A stretch of DNA of 34,923 bases from SAR202 cluster bacterium (GTDB lineage Bacteria; Chloroflexota; Dehalococcoidia; Lucifugimonadales; UBA1123). The translations under genes were made by a program, and so were the position numbers. The notes under the pieces are model-generated. The model did no database searches. It was not told where the DNA came from and worked only from the letters and a program-made list of their open reading frames with translations. The stretch lies in assembly GCA_030752795.1 (NCBI GenBank), contig JASMDM010000109.1, forward strand, positions 1-34,923, given 5' to 3'. Position 1 is the first letter of the stretch. Every line of letters starts with the position of its first letter. Positions 1-8,016 of this stretch are shown one piece after another.

Positions 1-31
1 ACTCCTTCGGACGTGTTGAACGGCCGGAGAG

Positions 32-170
32 AACAGATATTAGAGAAACGCAAGGAGGTTCAAGTCCGAACGATACAACGACGACGATTGTACAATCATC
101 AACTCAGAGAGCTCGCGATATCAGCTCAAAGTCTCTATTAACAATCTGTCCCGTTTCTGCTGACTGCCAA
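32..170 (+). repeat. Left copy of 139-bp inverted repeat (probable mobile-element end)
   Basis: These 139 bases recur as the reverse complement at 34785-34923 with no gaps and four mismatches, three of them clustered near base 67 and one near base 81. Homology stops sharply at base 170 (inner end, read outward as TTGGCAGTCAGCAG), where unrelated flanking DNA begins. The sharp boundary and the interruption of a sigma-factor reading frame there suggest the end of an insertion sequence or MITE whose body lies to the left of the window. No transposase is visible, so the family cannot be named. Confidence 0.8.
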
Positions 171-333
171 TACGCCTTGGGGAACGTGTCCTGGGTCAGG
201 TCGTGAGCAACCTCGCGGTTTCCGGTCATCGCAGCATATGCCGGTAGATCGGCGCCTGATATTGCTCGACGATCTCGCCGAAGACGTCGGTTTTTCCGGT
301 GCGGACCTGATCTATGACCCAAGCTTCGTCCAA
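171..333 (-). pseudogene. ECF sigma factor fragment, truncated by repeat and frameshifted
   Basis: Read from a TTG at 333 (preceded by GGGAG), the minus strand encodes LDEAWVIDQV, then EIVEQYQAPIYRHMLR, and reaches a stop near 231. One frame over it resumes as MTGNREVAHDLTQDTFPKAY. Joined, this matches region 2 of extracytoplasmic-function RNA polymerase sigma factors (the D-L-T-Q-D-T-F-x-K-A-Y core-binding helix). One missing base near 229-233 explains the frame change. The reading frame then runs into the 139-bp repeat at 170, so regions 3 and 4 are absent. The gene is therefore doubly broken. The identification rests on the region 2 motif only. Confidence 0.7.
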
Positions 334-636
334 CTACATACTCCCGTGTCTTCTCCCTGCATACTATAATCCCTGGGAACGCCAAAACGGGAACGCCGAA
401 GCGTGATTAGGCTTGGCGAAAGTGCGATAACCTCGGCGCCAAGCGGCTCGACCGGAGTGCAGTCATTGGTCGTTGCCCGACGGGATGTCCAACGCTGGGT
501 TAACATTTCGCCAGTGATCTGCCGCGTCGTGGGCTTGCCCGAAACACTTCAGTGTTCCCACGTCCGACCCGACATGACCTGAAATCATTCGAAACAACGT
601 AGCGAAATGCGGAGATTTCACCTTGAGGAGGGATCG
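334..636. other. Intergenic, no gene seen
   Basis: This stretch lies between the sigma-factor remnant and the RidA-family gene, which are divergent. Open frames here have no recognisable protein and overlap one another. It probably holds upstream regions for both neighbours, but I see no convincing promoter pair. Confidence 0.4.
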
Positions 637-1032
637 ATGGAGCGTGAGATTATCAATCCGTGGACGTGGCAAGACGATTTCGGGTTCGTTCAGGCGAACA
701 GCCTGGCCGGAGTCCAGCAAGTGGTGGTGTGCTCCGGACAAACTTCCGTTGATGACGACGGCGTCCCGGTGCATGCGAACGACATGGACGCCCAGGCGAT
801 GAAAGCGCTGGACAACCTGGAGACGGTCTTGAGCGAGGGCGGTTTCGCGCTGTCCGACGTGGTCCGGCTGAACTACTACGTGACCGATGTCGGCGCGTTC
901 ATGGCGGCCACCTAGATTTTTGGTCCTCGTCTGGGTCAGGCAGGCTGCCACGCCGCAAGCACGCTTCTCGGGATCTCGCAATTGGCGTTCCCCGAGTTGC
1001 TGATCGAGATCGAGGCCACAGCCGTTAAATAA
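637..1032 (+). pseudogene. RidA/YjgF-family protein interrupted by in-frame TAG
   Basis: ATG at 637 follows a strong GAGGAGGG site. The frame encodes a RidA/YjgF/YER057c-type protein, with VVVCSGQTSVD, AMKALDNLETVLSEGG and VVRLNYYVTD matching the family core. A TAG at 913-915 cuts it at 92 residues. The same frame continues without a shift through GPRLGQAGCHAAST and LLIEIEATAVK to TAA at 1030, giving the normal family length of about 131 residues. One base substitution, probably at a Glu codon, therefore explains the break. Where RidA imine deaminases carry an Arg before Ser-Thr, this protein has Ala (residue 107), so it belongs to a Rid branch without the canonical deaminase arginine, or is decaying. 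Its substrate cannot be inferred. Confidence 0.75.
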
Positions 1033-1087
1033 CCCGACGACCACACCATTCGCCCAATCAGGATGTACACGACCGGCGGCTCTGTGC

Positions 1088-2254
1088 CTACGCAGGCCTC
1101 GTGCCCCAGATGTCCTTGCCGGCTTTCAGTAGCCGGTAAACCGCTTCGGTGAGGTAGAGGCCTCCGTAGGGCATGACCGACTCTGTGAGGCCTCGGATGT
1201 TGCCCCAGCTACCGTGCAAGAGTGTTCCCGCCGGAGTGACGTGGTTGTCGAACAGCTCAGTGAGGCCGGCTTCGATATAGGCGCCGTACTTTTCTTGCAG
1301 CTCAGGCTTCTCTTCGATCAGCCGGATCATGCAATTGGTCGCGAGCGCGACCGAGCATGTGTCTCGGGGCACGTCCGGAATCCGCGGGTCGAGCACGTCG
1401 TAGAACGGCACCGGGGGGCCGTCCTTGATCATGTCGTTCAGGTAGTAGTCGCTGACTTTTATCGCGATCTCCAAGAACTGCTCGTCCCCAGTGGCCTCGA
1501 AGGCGAAGATGCTTGAGTTCATCGCCCAACCCTGGCTTCGCGTCCAGTGAGTGGTGTTGTCGTAGCCTTGCATCGTATGGAAGCCCAGTGGTTTCTTGGT
1601 TGCTGGGTCCAGTCCGAGCATGTGGTGTGATCTGCCGTCGGGCTGGATGACGCCGAGGCTGCTCATCCCCTCTTGGTGCGAGACCATCATGTCGCCGTAC
1701 TCAGGCTTGAAGCGTCGGGCCCACCATAGCGGACTGCCGCAAGACGACTCGTCGATGAACGTCTCCCAGTCGGCGAAGTTCCGGCCGAAAGGGCCGTAGT
1801 GCTCGGGCTTTGGCTCGGTCGGGGGCCACATCATGAAGATGCCGAGTTCTGGATTGTAAGTCTTCGCGAAGGACTCGCAGCCTTCGAGCGCCAGCTCCTT
1901 GAGCCACTCTTCGCCAGTGAGCTCGTAGCCGAGCGTCGGAGCGTACTGCGTGACGAAGCCGGTGTTGACGTTCGCCTCCTTCATGATCGGTCCGCACCAG
2001 CGGGTCACGAGTGAGGCCGCCTGCGCGAAGTTCTCTGTACCGTAGTAGTCGTACAGCATCCAGAGTTTGCCAGCGAGGTATCCGGCCCAGTACCCGAGTT
2101 GTTCTTCGACCACGTACGTGCCGTTGCTGAAGTTCAGGTTGAGGTACCTGCCCTCCTGAACTGGCGGGATGGTCTTGGCGACGGCTTCGGCGCCCCACGC
2201 CAGCCGGTCCATACCGCGCTCGAGTGTTTGCCTGAAATCACTGGACAGTTCCAT
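1088..2254 (-). CDS. Glycoside hydrolase family 88-like (unsaturated glucuronyl hydrolase-like) protein
   Basis: This 388-residue protein has the (alpha/alpha)6-barrel pattern of GH88 unsaturated glucuronyl hydrolases. An aromatic segment around residues 54-70 reads GYWAGYLAGKLWMLYDYYG, and a segment at 236-245 (HWTRSQGWAM) resembles the family's ARGQAW motif. GH88 enzymes remove 4,5-unsaturated uronic acids from oligosaccharides left by polysaccharide lyases. Asp168 in FIDESS fits the catalytic acid position, but the second conserved aspartate, expected near residue 105, is not obvious, so specificity may differ. No signal peptide is visible, which fits cytoplasmic processing of imported oligosaccharides. 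The ATG has an AAGGAG site six bases upstream. The gene lies 328 bp downstream of iorB on the same strand and is probably a separate unit. Confidence 0.7.
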   Translation of the reverse strand: MELSSDFRQTLERGMDRLAWGAEAVAKTIPPVQEGRYLNLNFSNGTYVVEEQLGYWAGYLAGKLWMLYDYYGTENFAQAASLVTRWCGPIMKEANVNTGFVTQYAPTLGYELTGEEWLKELALEGCESFAKTYNPELGIFMMWPPTEPKPEHYGPFGRNFADWETFIDESSCGSPLWWARRFKPEYGDMMVSHQEGMSSLGVIQPDGRSHHMLGLDPATKKPLGFHTMQGYDNTTHWTRSQGWAMNSSIFAFEATGDEQFLEIAIKVSDYYLNDMIKDGPPVPFYDVLDPRIPDVPRDTCSVALATNCMIRLIEEKPELQEKYGAYIEAGLTELFDNHVTPAGTLLHGSWGNIRGLTESVMPYGGLYLTEAVYRLLKAGKDIWGTRPA

Positions 2255-2582
2255 TTTGGACTCCTTGGGTGTGGATTAGCTGATTGGTGGATGCACGTCT
2301 GCTGATGGGTGTTTCGGATTCCACAACGAGGCTGGGGCCTCGCTTGCCCGAGAGCGACACATCGGCCCCATATCCGTTGGCGCCCACGTCCGTCACGATA
2401 GCCCGAACCCGTGCCGAGCCCATTAGGGCAGGGTAGTGTGGTAATGGGCCTTCGACAGGCTCAGGCCGAACGGCGGCAAGAATAGACGGTTATTAGCGGG
2501 TTTCCAGCATCTGGCTCCAAGTGTTTTAGGGACCTGCTGGACCACATGGGTCGTTTGCTCTGCAACACCGCAGCCGTCGGCG
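2255..2582. other. Intergenic with REP-like repeat and small hairpin
   Basis: Between iorB and the GH88-like gene there is no credible ORF. The stretch holds an 8-bp inverted repeat, GCCCATTA/TAATGGGC (2418-2425 and 2442-2449), directly abutting one copy of a dispersed 25-bp palindromic-type repeat at 2449-2473. Confidence 0.5.
2449..2473 (+). repeat. Dispersed REP-like 25-mer, copy 1
   Basis: The sequence begins CCTTCGACAGGCTCAGG and ends CGAACGG. Related copies occur at 7905-7929, 7956-7980 (reverse) and 19555-19579 (reverse), always between genes. The distribution is that of a REP-type intergenic repeat. Confidence 0.65.
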
Positions 2583-3212
2583 CTACGCAGCGTGAGTTTG
2601 TACCGCCTCGAGACCTCTGCTGAACGCCACCAGGTTGCGCTCTAACCGGCGCTCGGGGACGTTGTTGCGTAGCACTTGCTCGAACCCGTCGGGGGTGATC
2701 GGGATCAACCCGGCGCCTACCAGCGTTCCGAGCAGCACCACGTTGGCCACGACCGGGGTGCCGATTTCCAGCGCGATCTCGGTGGCGGGGATGAGCCAAG
2801 CCTTCTTCGAGAGTTGCCGGATGGCGTCTCTCAGGTCGTCGGGCTCGGGGTAGTCGCCCTCGCCCAGGTTGACGCTCACCGGCGTGATGGGCCTGGTGTT
2901 GACGATGACTGAAACGTCCGGGTTGCCGTAGTCTCGGAGGATCCGCAGCGTTTCCATGGGCTCGAGTCCGATGACCGTGTTGGCGCGTCCCAACGGGATC
3001 AAGGGACCGTAGGCGTGCTTGGATGAAAATCGCACGTGGCTCATCACGGTGCCGCCGCGTTGGGAAGCCCCGTATGTCTCGCCGATGGAGACGTGGTAGT
3101 CGAATTTGACCATCGCGCGTCCGATCAATCGTGAAGCAAGGACATTGCCCTGCCCGCCGACGCCCGAAACGACGATGTTGCATGGGTCCGCAATCGCGGT
3201 CGTTTCGTTCAT
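2583..3212 (-). CDS. iorB: Indolepyruvate:ferredoxin oxidoreductase, beta subunit
   Basis: This 209-residue protein is the gamma/beta-type subunit of 2-oxoacid:ferredoxin oxidoreductases. The N-terminal core VVSGVGGQGNVLASRLIG and the segment GETYGASQRGGTVMSHVR are typical of IorB. Together with IorA it oxidatively decarboxylates aryl pyruvates from aromatic amino acids to acyl-CoA, reducing ferredoxin. The longer frame reaches 3278, but the better start is the ATG at 3212: it overlaps the iorA stop in an ATGA junction and has a GGAGG site just upstream. The overlap implies translational coupling and one-to-one production with IorA. Substrate preference within the 2-oxoacid family is inferred from subunit layout. 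Confidence 0.9.
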   Translation of the reverse strand: MNETTAIADPCNIVVSGVGGQGNVLASRLIGRAMVKFDYHVSIGETYGASQRGGTVMSHVRFSSKHAYGPLIPLGRANTVIGLEPMETLRILRDYGNPDVSVIVNTRPITPVSVNLGEGDYPEPDDLRDAIRQLSKKAWLIPATEIALEIGTPVVANVVLLGTLVGAGLIPITPDGFEQVLRNNVPERRLERNLVAFSRGLEAVQTHAA

Positions 3213-5128
3213 GCGAACGCCTCCTTGGTGATCGCTCCTTCGGGGCATATCTGGGTGCACAACCCGCATCCGACGCATACGGCTTCATCGACGTGGCCTT
3301 GGCCGGTTTTGGGGTCCGCGTAGAGGCCGGGGCACTTGAATGTCTTGGTGCAATATCGGTTGCAGCCGCAGGAATCGCCGAGGCATTTGTCGTGGTCGAT
3401 CGTAATCTTGTAGTCCGGATCGGCGTCGCGCGGTCGGGTCAAGAAGCATTCGCGGCGCATAACGGCCACCCTGACGCCTTCGGTTCGCTGTACGAAATCC
3501 AGCAGGACATCCTGTGAATCGTCCAGATCGAAGGGGTCGAGAACTTCGACCGGGATGTCCAGCGAGCGGCAGATCTTCTCGATGTCCACCTTCGGGACGC
3601 CGTCGCCCATCGCCGTCATGCCGACCCCGGCGTGCGGTTGGAAACCGGTCATCGCGGTGGCGCTGTTGTCGACGACCACCAGCGTGAAGTTGGATCGGTT
3701 GTAGGTCGCGTTGACCAGGGCCGGAATCACGGCGTGGAAGAATGTGGAGTCGCCGGCGATGGAGATCACCGGTTGGTCGAACCCGAATCCGGAGAGTTTG
3801 CCAAGCCCGGACGCCACGCCGGTGCCGGTGCCCATCGAAGCCATCGCCTGGGTGCTGCCGTAGCCGCCGAATCCGGCGTCCATGCCATAGCAACCGATGT
3901 CGCCCGTGACGAAGCCGTCGCGTCCGTCGAGCTTCAAGGCGTTCTTGACGCTCCAGAGAGTTCCCCGATGCGGGCAGCCGGGGCACCAGACGAGCCCTCG
4001 GGAGACGGTGCGCTCGTCGACGAGCGCGTTGGCCAACCGGGAATAGCCTTCGTCCTGCGCGGGCAACCGCTCGGCGCGCAACACTCTGCCGATGCCTTTG
4101 GCCACCTCGTCCGGGTTGAGCTCACCGGCCGGCGATATGTGACCGGTGCCTTTGCCGTAGACCGGCTCCTCGTATGGGGGAAGGTTGCGGTCGGCCGCGA
4201 ACTTCTTGATCTGATCTTCGACGAACGGATCGACTTCTTCAAGGACCATGGTTCGGCGGGCGTTCGAGATGTGATGCTCGATCAATCGCGTGGGCAGCGG
4301 GTAGGTGGTGCCGAGCGACAGGATGCCGACAGTCTCTTCGACGTCCAGCATCTCGACGGCTTCCTGTGCGTACAGCGCCGAAGGGCCTGTGCACACGAGC
4401 AGAAGCTCAGGCTCATCGGGGCCCTCATACACGTTCCATGGCGAATCTTCGAACGCCTCTTTCGCACGTTCGAGCTTGTCGAGCGCTTCCAAGTGTCGCA
4501 TCGGGGCCGTCAGTGCTCGAACGGGAGCGTTGATCTCGACTCGCGGATGGGCTTCGGTCTCGGGCATCTCGCCCATGACCACTCTGCCGGTGCCGTGGCC
4601 AAGGCGGGTGCAGCTTCGGATCATGACGAACATCCCCAGTTCCTCGGAGAGGTCGAAGGCCCATTGCATCATGTCCTTGGCTTGCTGGGGTGAGTTGGGC
4701 TCCAAGAGCGGCGCGTGTATCATCGGCGGGATGTGTCGCGAGTCGTTCTCCGACGCGCTCGACCACGCCTGCGGGTCGTCCGCAACGATTACAACGAAAC
4801 CCGCATTGACACGGTTGCCTAGATTCAGGTGGGCAAGGAAGTCCAGAGCCACGTTCAGGCCCTCGTGCTTCATCGCGATCAGTGACCGGATCCCGGCTAA
4901 AGCGCCCGCGGACGCGACTTCGGCGGCGACTTTTTCGTTGACCGACCACTCGACGTAGATGCCGCTTTCCTTCGCCAGTCTGGCGAGGGTCTCGATAATC
5001 TCGCTCGACGGAGTGCCGGGATATGCGGCCGCGACCTTCACGCCCGCTTCCAGTGCGCCTCGCGCGATCGCTTCGTTGCCCAGCAGAAGCTCAGTCGTGC
5101 CCGCCGGACTGCTCGCCAATGAAACCAT
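3209..5128 (-). CDS. iorA: Indolepyruvate:ferredoxin oxidoreductase, alpha subunit
   Basis: This 639-residue protein has the full IorA layout. An N-terminal pyrimidine-binding domain comes first (GNEAIARGALEAGVKVAAAYPGTP cut across residues 18-40). The central TPP-binding region contains GDIGCYGMDAGFGG and AGDSTFFHAVIPALVNATYN with a downstream VVDNSATAMTGFQPHAG. The C-terminus is a two-cluster ferredoxin domain, with cysteines at 582, 587, 589, 593 and 599 for one group and 618, 621, 624 and 628 for the CxxCxxCxxxCP group. The enzyme decarboxylates 2-oxoacids with TPP and passes electrons through 4Fe-4S clusters to ferredoxin. It sits 27 bp downstream of the FrhB-like gene and overlaps iorB by 4 bp, so the three form one operon. 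The ATG is preceded by AGAGGG. Confidence 0.93.
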   Translation of the reverse strand: MVSLASSPAGTTELLLGNEAIARGALEAGVKVAAAYPGTPSSEIIETLARLAKESGIYVEWSVNEKVAAEVASAGALAGIRSLIAMKHEGLNVALDFLAHLNLGNRVNAGFVVIVADDPQAWSSASENDSRHIPPMIHAPLLEPNSPQQAKDMMQWAFDLSEELGMFVMIRSCTRLGHGTGRVVMGEMPETEAHPRVEINAPVRALTAPMRHLEALDKLERAKEAFEDSPWNVYEGPDEPELLLVCTGPSALYAQEAVEMLDVEETVGILSLGTTYPLPTRLIEHHISNARRTMVLEEVDPFVEDQIKKFAADRNLPPYEEPVYGKGTGHISPAGELNPDEVAKGIGRVLRAERLPAQDEGYSRLANALVDERTVSRGLVWCPGCPHRGTLWSVKNALKLDGRDGFVTGDIGCYGMDAGFGGYGSTQAMASMGTGTGVASGLGKLSGFGFDQPVISIAGDSTFFHAVIPALVNATYNRSNFTLVVVDNSATAMTGFQPHAGVGMTAMGDGVPKVDIEKICRSLDIPVEVLDPFDLDDSQDVLLDFVQRTEGVRVAVMRRECFLTRPRDADPDYKITIDHDKCLGDSCGCNRYCTKTFKCPGLYADPKTGQGHVDEAVCVGCGLCTQICPEGAITKEAFA

Positions 5129-5155
5129 GTTTCCCTCTTTTCCCTTTGCTAGGAC

Positions 5156-6259
5156 CTAAGATTGGCCCAAGACGCGATGGGCGGCCTCCGCGGTTAATTG
5201 CAAGTGGCCCAACTCTTCCGGATTATCGCCCGATTCGGAAAGCCTCTGGAATGCTCGGGCGCGTTTGTTCGACGACGCCATCTTCAGGTGCTCCAGGTTT
5301 TCGTCCGGCAACTCTTGAGATTCTAACAACCCCGCGTCCAATGCTTGCTGAAGCAGTTTCTCGCCGCGTTCGGTCCGGACCAGGACGGTGTTCCAACCCG
5401 AAATGCCCTCCGCGGAGCCGACGGATATGTCGGAGAACTCCGCCGTCATGTCGTGGCATGTTGCACATGCGTCGAGGATGTGGGGTCGAACGTCGTCCAG
5501 AGGCACGGACACCTTTTCGTTTTTTGTCTGGATGTCGAATTGCGAGGCGGGCGGCGGAGGCACGTCCGTCTTTACCAACTCGCCGTCAGGAACCGTCTCG
5601 TGCAGCAGATTCAGGAACGAGTGTCCCAGCGCCCACGTGCAGAACAGGCCGATGACGACTGGATTGCCGCGGGAACCGTTCGTCGAAGACGACCTGTCCG
5701 CGATCTTGCGAAACCCGATGACCTGACACGGCGTGCCGACGAACGCTACCGAGCCACCGTTGCCGTTCCTCTGGTTCAACGCGGCCAAAGTCGGCGACGC
5801 AAGATAGTTCGATCCCGCGCTCTCGGCCACTTCCTCGGGAGTGGAAACGTTGACGCCGACGGGCCTGCCGTCGACGGTCCGTGTGAGGACCGCGCGGTCT
5901 GCCATGCCGCTGGTCAACGCGTTCTGCACCAACGTGGTGACGGTCCCGCCATATTGCGCGGCGTCGCGGATCGCAGAGTCGGTGCTGCGGGTGATGCGCA
6001 CTTTGCGGACGGACCCGACGGGCTCGGCCGAATACGAGGAATCGAACATGTCCTGGTGTAATTGCTCGAGGTCGGTTCCGGCGCGAGGGCAGTGGGCGAA
6101 GCAACGACCGTCGGTCAAGGTGCACTTGTCCACCACCGCCACTCGTCCTTGGAACGGCTTCAGATACGGGCACAAGCCAGAGCACGCCCCGCACACGCTG
6201 CACAAACCAGCGTCCAGCACGTGGTCCTTCAGTTGCCCTTGCGAGGTCTGCGTCGTCAT
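5156..6259 (-). CDS. FrhB/FdhB-family iron-sulfur flavoprotein (F420 hydrogenase/dehydrogenase beta subunit-like)
   Basis: This 367-residue protein matches the coenzyme F420 hydrogenase/dehydrogenase beta subunit family. Residues 20-30 carry CxxCxxCxxxC, followed by Cys46, Cys53 and Cys57, giving ligands for two 4Fe-4S clusters. Residues from about 100 contain the family pattern AQYGGTVTTLVQNAL, then VGTPCQVIGFRKI and CATCHDMTAEFSDISVGSAEG. Relatives move electrons between iron-sulfur clusters and F420 through FAD. As first gene of the iorAB operon it is well placed to re-oxidise ferredoxin made by IorAB, or to couple it to an F420-linked step. That coupling is inferred. Direct F420 use cannot be read from sequence, since the family also includes FAD-only reductases and plant chlorophyll-reductase relatives. 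Confidence 0.85.
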   Translation of the reverse strand: MTTQTSQGQLKDHVLDAGLCSVCGACSGLCPYLKPFQGRVAVVDKCTLTDGRCFAHCPRAGTDLEQLHQDMFDSSYSAEPVGSVRKVRITRSTDSAIRDAAQYGGTVTTLVQNALTSGMADRAVLTRTVDGRPVGVNVSTPEEVAESAGSNYLASPTLAALNQRNGNGGSVAFVGTPCQVIGFRKIADRSSSTNGSRGNPVVIGLFCTWALGHSFLNLLHETVPDGELVKTDVPPPPASQFDIQTKNEKVSVPLDDVRPHILDACATCHDMTAEFSDISVGSAEGISGWNTVLVRTERGEKLLQQALDAGLLESQELPDENLEHLKMASSNKRARAFQRLSESGDNPEELGHLQLTAEAAHRVLGQS

Positions 6260-6826
6260 ATGATGCCCTCACTCGTTGCCGCCGAAATCTCGACGGGGTG
6301 CGTTCTTTTGATTCTGCTGAATTTCGTGCGATGGATTGGCTGCCGCCGCCAGTCGAAATGGCTGGCCGTGAAAACGGCTCCTCCCCTGAGACGGAGTGAA
6401 TGATACCACTCTGACAATGAGCCGTCACCCCAATTTGACACAGCGTGACCTATGCCTATTTGTAGGCTAGAAAGACTAAGAATGTAGTTCGAAGTTAAGT
6501 CCGCCACTGGGAGGCGAATCTGTATACGGATCAGCGGTCGCGAAAGGCGGTGCGATGACAACGTCAAAGCGGCGTTCCGCCAGAAACACGGAACCCGCAT
6601 CGGCTTCGTTCACATTGGCAAGAAAGCGGTCCCTCCCAATTCTGGCGCTCTCGACATTCACATTGACGGCTTCGGGAGTTGTTGCTATCGTCAAACCATC
6701 GTATCCGGCCCTCGATTGACAGCCCAGACGGTTGATCCAGGGTGCCGTAACTGTCACATCAGCGGGCCTCTGCCGCGTATCGGATTTCGATTCAGCATGA
6801 CCATCGAACCATTTCAAGGAGAATCG
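6260..6826. other. Divergent intergenic region, no gene seen
   Basis: This stretch separates the FrhB-iorAB operon from the nucleoside hydrolase, which are divergent. Open frames on the minus strand here are not recognisable. Promoters for both sides must lie here, but no pair near consensus could be pinned down. A TTGACA at 6716-6721 lacks a -10 at proper spacing. Confidence 0.4.
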
Positions 6827-7768
6827 ATGAAGAGAGTAATTATAGACACCGACCCCGGCATCGATGACGCAGCCGCTATTCTGATGACGCTTGGCAGTCC
6901 CGAGCTGGATATCGAAGCGATGACCACGGTGTTCGGCAACACGCCGGTCGAGAACTGCACGATCAACGCCCTTCGCATATTGGAAGCCGCTGATCGTACG
7001 GAGATCCCCGTGTACGAAGGCTCGTCTAGGCCGTACAACTGCGCCGAGCCGGTCTTCGCGGCACTGATCCACGGCGACGACGGACTCGGCGACGCGGGCG
7101 TGCCGATGCCGTCGACGGCGGCGCAGCCCACGAACGCCGTCATCGAGCTCATCAACCGCGTCATGACGTCTCCGGGCGAAATCACGGTGATGGCGATCGG
7201 TCGACTCACGAACGTCGCGTTGGCCATGGCCGTCGAGCCGGGATTCACCGAGGCCGTCGGCGAGGTCATCGTGATGGGCGGCGCGGTCAGTGTCCCCGGC
7301 AACGCATCGCCAACCGCGAGCGCGAACCTGCGGGGCGATCCCGAGGCGGCTGACGTTGTGTACCGCTCAGGCGCGAACGTCGTGCAGATCGGGCTCGACG
7401 TATGCGAGCAGGTGGAGATCAGCCTGGCGCAACAGGAAGAGCTTTGGGCCGCGGACACGAAGGCGACCCGGTTCATGCACCTAGTGTCGCCGTTCATCCA
7501 GGCCGCCTACGAGCGCCGAGGACGGCTTCACCATCCGGGCGGTGTCCGGTACAACGACATGCCAGCCGTCTCGTACGGCATCTTTCCGGAGCTGTTTGAG
7601 TGCCGGGAGCTGCCGGTGCATATCGAGATCCATGGCGAACACACACGCGGGATGACGGTCGCGAATCAGCGCGAGGATCCCGGTGAACCGACCACCGCCA
7701 AGGTTGCATTCGGTGTGGACGCGGCGCGCCTCACCCAGCTCTGGGTGGAGCGAGTAGCCGCCGTTTGA
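6827..7768 (+). CDS. Inosine/uridine-preferring nucleoside hydrolase family protein
   Basis: This 313-residue protein begins MKRVIIDTDPGIDDAAA, the metal-binding signature of IU-nucleoside hydrolases, in which the aspartates at residues 7, 9, 13 and 14 bind calcium. These enzymes split ribonucleosides into base and ribose for salvage. VMGGAVSVPGN and the C-terminal DVCEQV region fit the fold. The frame is open further upstream, but the ATG at 6827 is supported by AAGGAG seven bases away and by the family N-terminus. The gene is monocistronic and ends in a perfect 12-bp hairpin. Base preference cannot be told from the sequence. Confidence 0.92.
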   Translation: MKRVIIDTDPGIDDAAAILMTLGSPELDIEAMTTVFGNTPVENCTINALRILEAADRTEIPVYEGSSRPYNCAEPVFAALIHGDDGLGDAGVPMPSTAAQPTNAVIELINRVMTSPGEITVMAIGRLTNVALAMAVEPGFTEAVGEVIVMGGAVSVPGNASPTASANLRGDPEAADVVYRSGANVVQIGLDVCEQVEISLAQQEELWAADTKATRFMHLVSPFIQAAYERRGRLHHPGGVRYNDMPAVSYGIFPELFECRELPVHIEIHGEHTRGMTVANQREDPGEPTTAKVAFGVDAARLTQLWVERVAAV

Positions 7769-7799
7769 CGAGATAAAGTGGACATCCGATGACAAACAG

Positions 7800-7831
7800 G
7801 ACGGGGTCCCGATTAGGTTCGGGACCCCGTC
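7800..7831 (+). terminator. Hairpin after nucleoside hydrolase gene
   Basis: A perfect 12-bp stem (GACGGGGTCCCG with its complement) closes an 8-base loop, 32 bp after the nucleoside hydrolase stop codon. The downstream T-run is poor (CTTACG), so it may act as a transcript-stabilising hairpin as much as a terminator. Confidence 0.65.
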
Positions 7832-7904
7832 TTACGTCCGTCACGACCGTTGTTAAGCTAGGTTGCGATTCGGTTGTCGCGGCGCGAGTTTGGCTCGTCG
7901 GTGT

Positions 7905-7980
7905 GGTTCGACAGGCTCACCACGAACGGATGTGCGCGAGGTCCCGCCCTCCTAACCGTTCACCCTGAGCTTGTCGAAGG
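7905..7980. repeat. Inverted pair of REP-like 25-mers (copies 2 and 3)
   Basis: Bases 7905-7929 and 7956-7980 are near-complementary versions of the 25-bp element found at 2449. They are separated by 26 bp and could fold into a long imperfect stem-loop. The pair sits between the 3' ends of two convergent genes (nucleoside hydrolase and enoyl-CoA hydratase), a typical REP location. Confidence 0.65.
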
Positions 7981-8016
7981 GGCGCCGAAGCCGACCACCA
8001 CGTAGCGACTACTTGG

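Noticed and set aside
913..915. Reassigned amber codon (recoded TAG)
   Set aside because: At least 14 intact genes in the window end at TAG with normal family lengths, so TAG works as a stop here. The RidA and ADP-ribosylglycohydrolase cases are better seen as lesions.
463..1044. 193-codon minus-strand open frame
   Set aside because: It is antisense to the RidA-family gene and has no recognisable domain. Its openness follows from the codon pattern of the real gene.
3632..4693. 353-codon plus-strand open frame
   Set aside because: It is antisense to iorA, which has complete TPP and ferredoxin motifs.
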